Origin: Membranipora membranacea
Taxonomy: Eukaryota > Bryozoa > Gymnolaemata > Cheilostomatida > Membraniporidae
DNA length: 64,000 nt
Reading direction: 5' to 3'
Assembly: GCA_914767715.1 (NCBI GenBank)
Contig: OU612072.1
Span: forward strand, 434,001-498,000
The translations under genes and the position numbers were made by a program. The notes below the pieces were generated by a model, which did no database searches, was not told where the DNA came from, and saw nothing but the letters and a program-made list of their open reading frames with translations. Shown here one piece after another: positions 30,548-41,500 of the stretch (position 1 is the stretch's first letter; each line of letters opens with the position of its first letter).

Positions 30548-33500
30548 AATTATTATACACCCTAAGTGATGATAATAATATGTTCAAAGATATGAAAATA
30601 TGTCTGTAATGTTCATCTGAAGACTGGTTACATTCAGTTACCACCAACGTAAGGAGCATTATTCATTTGTCGTGCCTTTCAAACTTTAAACTCAAATAAG
30701 CTATCTAAGGCTGCGAGTTGGAAACTAAATTTGTAGATGCCAAAGCCTCAAATTAAATCAGCTGAAATTCTTTTAGTTTTAGCAATGTAGGGCATGATAG
30801 TCATCAGTTCTTCACAACTATATAGATTTGATTAGCAAATTGATTTACATCATGGCCTAATGATAGGAGATCACTACTTTTTGAAGATTTAGTGTTGACC
30901 AGTTCTATTCACTATCCAGTTCTCGTGCTTGAATGTATTGATTGTATTGGTGTTCTGATTGAAACTGAAAATATAAATAAAACCCAGCAGAACAAGGCAA
31001 CACATTGCAACATATTAAGATAGTAATTATCATATCAAGCTAACCTTTTCATGTTACTAGCAGCCAAAGAAGAGAATTGAGCTGCAGTTTGTTTTTTGTT
31101 TTTTTTCAATTGGATGGTTACCGACAAGTTTGGCAAGTAAGTATGTCTAAATTGTTTCCTGTTAGTTCTGGCCTTGTCGCAAACCTATTACAACACGAAA
31201 GCAGGGTTGTTGAAATTTGAAGGATAAAGAGGCTAGTTCGGGATTCTATCTAAATTTGTCAATTGCCAGGAATGTAAAAATTGTTGGTCACTCATACCGT
31301 AAACCTTCCATGGTTGTGCTGTAAGCCGTCAACACAGTGAGCACGCTTACATACAGAACATATTCAAAGAAACAAAATTAGTCATCATAAAAATTAATCA
31401 CAATCAATATGCTGGTTAGATAGCAATGTCATTGAGATACTTTGTTGCCAAACAATGATTAGAAATTTAACAGCCATAAAACAAATCGCCGTTGACAGTT
31501 GCCTCATTAAGTGGCCCAATAATGTCTACACACCGAGAATACAAATTATTTTCAAGTTTGCAATCAATTCAATACAAGTCTGCAGGGTCTAATATTTTCC
31601 CCGCACCAGAATTATGCCAAGGATGGGAAAGAGAGAAAATGAAAGCGCCATAACAATGATTGGTTCATTTGGCAAATATTGGGATAGGTGGAACAAGACA
31701 TTCGTCCTTGTATCCTTATATATATATTTCTGTAGCAATTCTTTGTCATAAACTGCATTTTGGTTTTTATTACTGGTGTGCTCTGAGAGTGATGGGAAAT
31801 GATTAAAATAATGGTTGATGATGAGAGGAAGGACTGAAAAGCAGTTAAATCCAAGACTAATCTGTGTTGCCATTGCGGTACTTGTAAAGAAGCTATCTAG
31901 TTAAGTTTAATATTTGGCTCATACTCTGTAGTGTAGGATTATGAGGTCATTACAGTACATATCTATTCAATTTATTCATACTTGAGGTCAGCTCAAACAA
32001 TCTCAACATAGGTTTGAAAACACAACCTAGCAACTTACCAATGTAAAAGAAGTCCTGTCTTCCAAGTAATCTCAGGCAGCTGCAGAGGTAACAGAGATAC
32101 AGTAGTTCTCAGATTCAGGGCAATCAATCAAAGGACTTGTAGTTTTAGAGTTCCCACAATTCAATAGACAGTGGTCACATGATAAACTTGTGGCAACAAA
32201 AGTAGTAAATTAAGTTGGAGTTGTCATATCCTTATAGAAAGCTAGACAACCCTGAAATTTGGAAATGGGATGGGATACTTGATACATTGTTTTAGATTGA
32301 GTTCAGTCTGAAAAATACTTAAGAAAATTTCTAAAGGTTAGACGACACCAACAGTTTCTCAGGATACAGATCCAAAACAACTGGAGGTATATCTCTAAGC
32401 CAACCACAGATATTCATAATTTGATTATTCTATCCTCATATATCCAACTCGACGTTCAACCAATCTATGAGCATAAAATAAAGCAACATGAGCGGTTGCC
32501 ACAGCGAATGTTTTAAGAGTCAATATATGAGTCAAAGCTATGAAATTTACTTGAAGAACTGAAGACATCTGCACAACAGTATTGAAAATGTTTACCATTT
32601 AGATGCAGGACAGGATGGTTTTCCGTTCCTGTCAGCAAGAGCTAAGGTGAAACCAGATCCATTTCCAAACATTCCTAAACACAAAGAACTGTCTGGTATG
32701 TTCAATGACAGGTGGGAGACGGATACTTTATTTTAATAAAAAATTGGACCATAACTGCAATGACCTCATCTTTTTGCACAGTTTTTAATAGATATGGAAA
32801 CTTGCATGATTATTGGTTTTTTTTATAGCATTGATATGTATCATTACATTATCGTAACATTATATATCTATATAAAAAGTCTATGGCATTGGCTCATCGA
32901 TCAATTTCTTATTTTCTACAAATAGGTTCGGCTGCACAGAATGGTTATTTTGTCAAAGCAACAAGTGACAGACAAATCAAAGCAACAACTGGTCAACGCG
33001 GAGGTATTAAATTTGTTATTTTGTGTATCACTGATGAAAAAGCTCTTTAATTGTCTTGTTCTGTATTCTTTGGATCATGGGCTCAGTCAAGTGAACAGTA
33101 AGGGTAGACCTGTTTGATGAGCAAGTCAGTTTCTAAGACATGATGTCGTTTTATGTAAATCTTTCAAATTGTCCTGTTTTATTCTTTTTTTCCAAAAATA
33201 TCAATTGCACCAGAATCTCTTTCCGAAAAAAAAAGATGCAGCTCAACTATCGGAGGAGGCAAGACTTGACGATGATAGGTAAAAATGTTATGAGACATCA
33301 TATTCTAAATGTCTGTAACATATATTATAATTGCTGACAAGAAAATTCAACAAATGATACAGCATCAGGATCTAGCTTTAGTAATAATACTGCCACTGTT
33401 TTTGGCTCACAGCAGTTACTCACAGGCACAACACAAAAGTGGTGCAAAATATTCATACTTTGTCAGAGTGGAAAATTGATCATCCTTATCCCAGGTTCAT

Positions 33501-33968
33501 TGATACGAAAGATGATTAAACCGCTAAATCCTTCGTATAAAACATATACAATGCACACTATAGTCAATGTATAGATACAGTTATCGATGGTCCGAGGTTT
33601 GCGGTGGTATGAGCAGCGACCCAGCGCAAAGGGGACTGCTTAATTGATCGACATCTAGGACATTGCTATGTTAAGATGAACAGGGATTGTGTGGTACTTT
33701 AGCAACATTCGAATACTGAACATTAACAATTTTCCTGATTTTGGAAAAATCTGCCAATAAATAGCAACTGACAAATATAATAATAAAACCATGAGTTGTA
33801 CTGAAATTGTCTGTTGGCTTGACATAACTACTGTATACTATCCTAATCTCTTGACAGAATGTGTTTATTGATTCTAGCAGGCAGAAAAATTAGTCAATGA
33901 GGATACCTTTGCCCCGACAGCAACAATTATTGATAGGGCTGTTAAGAAGCTTTATGAAGAAACTGCAG

Positions 33969-35481
33969 GTATACCTCAATCTGCAAATCACAGAAATTTG
34001 CCCGTTTGATACAAAGGAGAAAGGTTACCACGGTACAGTCACAGCCGGCCAGCTTAAGTTTCGAGGCACATAGTGCATCAAAAGATTTGCTACAGAACTA
34101 TGCATGTCGCGGTCGTCACGGGCAAAAACGGGCTACCGCAGATAATAATAAAAATAATAATAAAACTCATGGTAAAACACTTTTTCCAAATTTATAAATT
34201 TCTTATTAAAATTAAAATTGTTTCGAATATGTGTTAATATGTCAAAAATTAAGACGATTCATTTGGCGTCAATAAATTAATGGTCAAACAGGCAGTTCAA
34301 AAAATATCGCAGAAAAATCAGATTTTGCTATTTCCATTGGCAAAAATAGTCTATATGCATCAATTGTCATTCAAAATGAGTCATTGTTAGCAAGCGCAGT
34401 CAATAAAATTGTAATTGCATTGTTCAAATGAATGCATTCACAGTCAATTGAGCATGGCTTCCATTGTATTTGAGAAAAAAAAATTTATTGACCTATTTTG
34501 ATCGAAGCTATTTGGCTATTTGCATAACAAAAGAAATTTCAAACAGGTTTTTTCCACTTTCTGGTAGGAGTTTCAGAGACTTTTTGATAGCATTAGAAAG
34601 CCACAAAATAGCTTAAGTTGAACTACAAAGAAAAAGAAAATTTAAAAAAATTACATATAGACCTTCTTTGCCCATGATTTCCATCAATGTATTAACTCAG
34701 GAAGAAATGTGTTAGTCAACAGAGGTGTCACATTAGTTGCTCTTGGTTTGCAGACAGGCTGTTTACAAATTAAGTTGTTTACCAAATTTGAGCATGGCTG
34801 TGTCTGTGGGTGTTAACATGTTGATAAACAATGTTTGAAAATCCTTTTTCCAACAATTATAACAAGCGGCTCACAAACCACACGAATATGTTCAACTTGG
34901 TTTCCTTCAACATATGAAAGAATCATATCTAATTCTGCACAGACATTCATCTTACAGTTGCCTAACTCCCCCGGATTCCTGGTTGGAGATGTGAGAGGGC
35001 CATCAGGGGGCAGAGCACTCATTTTTGCGACTGACAAGTAGCTCAGACTTCTTACAAACTCGGAAATATGGTAATTTAAGTGTTACTGCAAAGTAACAAT
35101 GCAGATATAAATATTTCATAGTCAGATCTCATAATACGAAACTTTATAATATCGATGGTGTATCTTGCTATGTAAATCAAACAGACTGAGGGCAGGAAGC
35201 ACCAAACTTTTTAATTGAAGGAATCATTGCCACCGAACCTGAGCCTAGGTTCAAGTGGTTCACTGTTGTCTGTAGAAGAGAATAACTACATTGTGAGAGA
35301 TGCATGGGCCCTGGTAATGTAGAGAGTCATCCTGTTTCAATGAACAGCATCTACCGATGCCGTAGGCCCAATAATGACTTTGCATGTTTGCAGGTCTTCT
35401 TCCGTTTGTCACCTCTTTTCATAATATTGTTGTATTTTCAATATAATTATTATTATAATTCTTCAGCATGATTATTTTCAG
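33969..35481. other. Gap between MULE-like exon and core block
   Basis: AT-rich sequence. Open frames at 34006-34197 (+) and 34813-35041 (both strands) have no recognisable domain. Missing MULE-like exons may be hidden here. Confidence 0.4.
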
Positions 35482-36059
35482 TTGTAGGGGTATAGATGGA
35501 ACCTTCAAGTTGTTAAACCTTTTCAACAACTTCTGACAATCGACTGCTTTGTGAGTACAGCCAATGGGGGAAGCAACTACCCTATGTATATGTCCTTATG
35601 TCTTCAAAGCAGCAGGCAGACTATTTAATGGATAGATATACTGATCAATTAGCAACAGGTTACCCACTGATCAGACTCTTCCGTTTAAAATCACGCCATT
35701 ATTTGTTGCAAACATATTAATATGTTTAAGTTGAAATAAAATATTTGATAAATATTCAGAAATTCCACCTGTGCAGGTCGTAAAGTGGTTACCTGACCTT
35801 TTTTTCAACTACTTACCTCGGATTTGAAAATTGAAGAGCCTCACTTTAATGACCATGCCAATTATTCCCTATAGCAGGATTAATCGCTTGGATTCAAGAT
35901 CTTTGGTCTGTGGCTGATTTTAAGATTTAATGTAGTGGAAATAAGATTTTAAGCAATTGTTTACATTTTTCCCTAAAACGATTAACCTCTCCAAACTAGT
36001 AGCTTGGTATAAAAAATCTCTTGAGATCTTTTAATAAAGTGGGCAGTTGGCTCTCAGTT

Positions 36060-36640
36060 GTACTTTCATTCAGCTCTCTGTTAACCCTTAAATTGGATTG
36101 AGTTTTGTCTGTAATTGTACATAATTGTCAACATAATGGCGCAGGTATTGCAGCCTTTGTTTATTCTACTGCTGCTCATAATCACCCTTATTTGCCACCC
36201 AAAAGGCGTGAAGAGCTTGAAATACGCTGACTACAACTCTATCGTGGATATTAAAAATTCTCTGAGTCAGGACTATATTAGAAATATATGGAACTCACAG
36301 TATAAACAGCTGATAAAATAAATAGAGCCTGGATTATTATGATCTAGGAAGCGGGGCAAAAGAGCCGGGGTTCGTGTTCGTCATTCAACATGCAACAGTA
36401 AAGTCCCCCTACCAGCAATAAAACTCACAAATGCTCAATCTATACTAAACTAGACAAACTGCATGGACTATTGAAAACAAAACAGCTGTACAATCAATCT
36501 CAGATCATCTGTATAACTGAATCCTAGTTAAAACCTGAAATTGCTATAAGTAAAACTGAATTGGAGGGCTACGATCAATTTTGTAACGACAGGGACGCAG
36601 ATGCAAGTGGAAACAGTTGGAACAACAAATTAATGGCTAA
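36060..36640 (+). pseudogene. LINE ORF2 N-terminal remnant (endonuclease start)
   Basis: After a short frame (36115-36321) comes RKRGKRAGVRVRHSTCN with PLPAIKLTNAQSI. Then, in another frame, KLDKLHGLLKTKQ, IICITES, a TAG in place of the usual Trp codon, LKPEI and GYDQFCNDRDAD. This is the opening of a CR1/L2-type APE endonuclease. It is cut off after about 36640. At least one frameshift and one stop make it dead. Confidence 0.65.
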
Positions 36641-37219
36641 ACAAATGATAACGTTTTGTTGATGATCATCATTTACTTCCTTTCGCCCCTTCATCTCATA
36701 ATTATTCAAAGGATACTGGTACACACTGCTTGTTGGCTTCTAAGAGAATGTAGAGGATACTATTTATAAGAATATATCACTGTTTCTATACTATCATTTA
36801 CTCTGAAATTGTCTTACTCTATTTGTAACATACCTCTTACTGCATTTGTAACACTTTTCTTTCACTTATATAGTAAGATTTTAAATAATATATACTGCAC
36901 ACTGGGATTGGAAGCCACAGGGTCTTTAATTTTCTCATATCATTCCGTGACAACAATGTGAAAGTAAGCAGAAATATGTTGTTTTATGCATGTATATTGT
37001 AATGTGTCATTGGTGATAAAATAATTCGTTGGTTGAGCGCCTTGGTGAAAAAAAAGAAGATATAAATAAACATCTAAAATGTCTACTTAAATAATCTGTT
37101 TAAAAGGTACAGCTTGGTGTCTAAAACAGAACTTCCTCAGGTTTGTTCTATGCTTGGGTAAAATGAAGCTCCAGAGGGGTAATTATCTAAATTCATAGGT
37201 GGATTATTCAGATGAATCA
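36641..37219. other. Gap between LINE remnants
   Basis: AT-rich sequence with no feature recognised. It separates a + strand LINE start from a - strand LINE end. Confidence 0.5.
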
Positions 37220-38050
37220 TCCGAAGGCATTTTTTTTCAGCCAAGATTTGTAAAGTTCATTTATTGATTTGGATGCTAGTTTTTCGCCGCTAAAGTTGAG
37301 GGTATACGGACTTGACTATTTAGATCTTTAATATCATCGGCATGCTGATAGGTGTTTGAAGGTCATTGCCAGATGGAAAGTGATGACGCTTTCAATGAAC
37401 GCCTCATAGGCTCGCTTGATGGTCTAAGGGCTTACATCTAGATTTGATAAAAACGTTTGCTAAGTTTACCTGTTACTAGATTAGTACTCTCTGTGAATTT
37501 AAGTTTGAGGTGACTATGGTGGTATTTATATTTCTTGACTCGTTCAATGCTAATCTCTTTGAGGGTGAGTGGGTCTGGGTTGATGCCGTTGATTTGTGAA
37601 GAGCAGTTCTATGGTTTTGCTAGAGTTGATAATAAGATATTTGTTATCACACCAGGAGGCGATGTTGTTGACTTCGACATGCATGTTTGAGTCTTCCCCT
37701 CTATTTATATGTTCTAGGATGGTGGTATCATCAGCAAATTTCAGTATGGAGAAGTTGGTTTGAGATTCATTCATTGTCTCAACATACATAGTACACATAA
37801 TTGGGTGAGCATGCAGCCCTGTGGTGTACCAGTTGATGTTTCTGCTGATGTTGATATATCGCCACCAGAGGTTACGGCTTGTGTTTTGTGTGTGAGAAAG
37901 CTGGAAAGTGATGTTAGAGTTGACGTTTTTATCTTTCAGCTTCTCAATCATGAGCGTGCTGTTACTTATAGCCATTGTAAAGGAATTTTTGTTGAGTGTA
38001 GCACTTATCAGGGATTTTGTCTATTACTGAGAAAACAGACAAATTTCACT
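37220..38050 (-). pseudogene. LINE reverse transcriptase remnant
   Basis: The best frame (37975-37550) has FSILKFADDTTILEHI, the reverse transcriptase active site (F/YADD), followed by NIASWCDNKYLIINSSKT, the usual thumb entry. Upstream in element order, NTSRNLWWRYI and WYTTGLHAHPIMCTMYV look like a broken NTGxPQG block. Further left, frames with KLSKRF and SLSIWQ are thumb remnants. Several stops and frameshifts are present. Confidence 0.75.
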
Positions 38051-38512
38051 TAGCAGAAACCAAGACACTTGTACAGCAAAAGTTTCCCTTTATGACTTAA
38101 ATAACTTACAAAAGTTTGACCTTATTATCAATTATCAAAGGAGGTAACTATGAAAAGAAAAATCCCCTAAATTGGTAAAAAGTATTGACATTCAGTTCAG
38201 TGAACTTGGTTCAACGTGACCTACAACCATATATTGTGAATAAATATATTGAGATAAGTCAAATCAGGATGACCAAAAAGAATAAGTAAAGTTAAAAATT
38301 CAATATTGTTAATGTCCTATATAACATTGTTGATCAGACAGGATAATAAATGAACCCAGGTTTCGACAGCATGGTTCTGATTGTTTACTTAAATATATCT
38401 TTGCCTATACTGTATATTTAAAGAATTGGTATTACATCATCAACGTGTTGTCCTGTTGATCCTTGAAGAACTCAGTTCCTGTATATTCAGATGAGTGGTT
38501 GATTTTGATAGT

Positions 38513-41500
38513 TCATTTCCTCCAATCACCAACATGAGTGTAGTTATGTACATCATCCTTCCGTTTCTGTATGTTTATCCGCTCGTACTCATTATCAAGT
38601 TTTCTGGTGACCTCAGATAGATTCTCGTATGTTTTTATATTAGAGCTCATTATAATACGGCCATTCACATAATCTGGTGATGTGGTTGAGTTTGGTACAG
38701 CAGCCACCTCCTCATACTCACCAGCTGCTGCGTTCTCTGCTGAAATTATTGAAGCTAAACACAAAATAAGTCTATTTATACACCTTGTTGTGTGTTTCAA
38801 TATCAATAAAATTATTTTTGGTATTGTTAGCAGGCTAGAAATTAGAAAGATAGATCAAGGATCTTATGCAGATGAGGTTTATTTTCTAAACTTTCCTTCT
38901 AAACCCCTTAGTTTTTGAGTTATGACAATTTTTACAACCTCATGTCATTCCAATGAATATCAACCAGAATAGCTAACAGGAGCGATTATATGCCTGATTG
39001 TATAGATGACACACAAAGGGTTAATACTATCTATATGTTCAACAAATTATAAAAGAAAAACAGTCCTCCCATCTATTAATCATTACTATGACCCTTCCAA
39101 TCCAATTCCCAATTGATTTACTGATATATTGACTAAATCAAGGCCATGACTGGATGACCTAATATCATCTGATATGTCAACAACAAAGAAAGACAGTGAA
39201 TTATATTTACCCCTAATATGTGTTCTGTTCTCGGATCTATAAATGTAACAATGAATAAAAAGTTAGCTTTGAGACAGTCTTAGTGTATAATGAATCGAAG
39301 TGTTATCCGAGAAAACTAAAATCGAACATAACTGTGCGATCAAACAGCAAGCGAAAAGTTTCAAACTTACTTTGTTGATAATTGTTCGCTAATAAACGCA
39401 GCTGTGTTGGCCAAGTCTGATCAGATTAATGATGTTTGGTCACTGTTGTATTTAGTGGATGTTTGTCTCTTGGTATTGAATGCTTGTAAATTTCCTTGAT
39501 TTGAATCAAATTTTTGTATGACTATTTACCTTTGGTGATTCGGTAGCTATATACACTTGCCTAAACCCGTAAATCCTTGTGCTTTTCCTTATTGTTTTAT
39601 TATTATTAGTTCCTACTATTATATTCTAAATTGACACAGTTGGAACAACATTGTTACAAAGTAAAGTATTTCAAAAAAATCTAAAAACAGTGATAATATT
39701 GTATACACACTGGAGATAAGTGAGATTGTGGGTGCTGTGACAACTGCATGTCATGGCATCGGCTGGGAAGCAAACCGGTGGTTCTCAAAGGAAAGCCCAA
39801 AGGTTAGACGGGAGATGGTAGTTGATGAGGTGCGCAAGATGGAAGAGGAGCGCCGCCAGACACAAGCTGTAGGCCAAGCCCAACAAGGCAGGTGGACTTG
39901 TTGGGAGTCTGTTGAGCAGCGTCAGCTCAAATGGACAGAAATGTGGTCGATGGAGCCACAAAGGATCAGCTTTCTGGTTGGTGCAGCTTATGATCAACTA
40001 CCGACCCCGGCGAACCTGGAACGCTGGAAGTTGACCGATAACTCGACGTGCGCCGGGTGCTCGGCCAAGGGCACACATCGACATATTCTGTCGAATTGCC
40101 CGCAGAGCCTTGGAAGATACACATATAGGCATAATCGAGTCCTGAAAGTGTTGTGTAAATATGTCACGGAGAAGTGTGAATATGCTAATGCTGGTGGTGA
40201 AGCGCGTGAAATGATTTTCTGCAAAAAGGGATTGATAAACAGCGGAGAATTGCAGGTGAGATGCGACCTCACAGAGCAGCTCAGCATGCCACAGCATATT
40301 GTGATCACGAACCAAAGACCAGACTTAATTGTCTGGTCTGACAAAGAAAAAGCACTAATACTGATGGAATTGACGGTGCCTTGGGAAGAAAATCTCTCAA
40401 ACGCGCATGAGAGAAAACTGACAAGATACGAAGATCTGGTGACACAATGCCAAGACAAAGGTTGGAATTGCGAATTATTCGCAGTGGAAGTTGGCTGCCG
40501 TGGATTCATGGCTAGATCAGCTACCAAATTTCTGACTAGAGTTGGGCTGTCGGGCAGAGAACTCAAACAAGCCACAAAAAGCATAGTACATGAGGCAGAA
40601 AGCGCATCTGCATGGATTTGGCAACAGCACTGTGTGAAGACAAAAGCTAAGTAATCCTATTGCTTGTAAGCTGGGGTTTAACACACTCACTTTGTTTTGT
40701 GGAGTTTGCCAGCATTTAATTCCTTTGTTTATAATCCTTGTAAGGATTAGATTGAGGGGATTAGGTGATGATTAGCAAACTGATCGGGGTAGAAGGCTAA
40801 GCGGGATTATGCCTTTAATACTCAAATCAAATCTCTGCAGGGTGAAAAACCAAAGTGAGTCTGAGTTAGATCTAAGGCATTAAAAACATAGGATTAAAAG
40901 CTTGGCCATCGCATAAAAGGCAGGCAGAGCGAGACAGGAGATCACAGTCAGCCCACTGGCTGTAGCGCAAACAAGTCATCTCTCTGATTTGTGTATGAGT
41001 TGTACTATGCTCAATGTGAATTTGAGTAGTGAACTATGGCACGAGGGGCGGGTGCCTTGACGATTAGCAATGTTGCGCCGATGAGTTGAAGGAAAGCAAA
41101 CCTCCCTGCACTGGTTTGGCTTAGAGTATAAGCATGAGAGTGATGGAGCGATCATTGTTACACTGAAACAATGACGAGTTAGCAGCCTCCCTGGTTGCGC
41201 AACAGCGTAAACACACCAATTATGTCAAACCACCGAAGCTGGCAAAATGCACTGAGGGATCGATGATATTGATTGAGATGCTCATCAACACACAGGGGTG
41301 GCTTCATGCTGCTGGGGCCGGCCATGAGGAGGTTGTACTAGAGAAGGCCTCGAAACAGCGCTTGACTCATGGTTTCTAGCTGAAGACCTGTGTGTTGTGC
41401 AGTGGTACGCGCACTACTGTATGTTGTATCTACACACCTGTTAGTATTTCTGCCGTCAGTCAGATTAATACCTCCTGCTTGTCTTACTAATATATTTTTA

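Larger units (their letters stand above)
27575..32602. other. Long AT-rich gap between MULE-like exons
   Basis: About 5 kb has few signals: a possible THAP-like small frame (29123-29281), a tandem duplication (30004-30240) and a LINE 3' end (30398-30547), each listed separately. Open frames such as 28235-28435 (+) and 31589-31873 (-) have no recognisable domain. Confidence 0.5.
27452..35670 (+). pseudogene. Scattered exons of a MULE-type transposase-like gene
   Basis: Candidate exons with AG/GT edges are 27452-27574 (ATG at 27468, then VIHASRFVDGSTDLEIW), 32603-32695 (GFPFLSARAKVKPDPFPNIP), 32926-33003 (NGYFVKATSDRQIKATTGQR) and 33881-33968 (AEKLVNEDTFAPTATIIDRA). A last block starts at 35482. 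The 32603-32695 and 32926-33003 exons join in phase; the others need exons I did not find. The last block has CRGIDGTFKLL, then in shifted frames LTIDCFVSTANGG and KQLPYVYVLMSSKQQADYL, which matches the MULE transposase core (DGTF, then a hydrophobic VLMS strand). Two frameshifts there suggest decay. The linkage of all pieces into one gene is inference. Confidence 0.4.

Noticed and set aside
39211-39236. 26-base candidate exon of receptor 2
   Set aside because: Splice sites look good, but its length shifts the phase so that the last exon would be read out of frame; direct joining of the membrane and tail exons fits.
39994-40584. 196-codon - strand frame opposite the R2-like endonuclease
   Set aside because: Shadow of the + strand coding frame; no domain, while the + frame has clear motifs.
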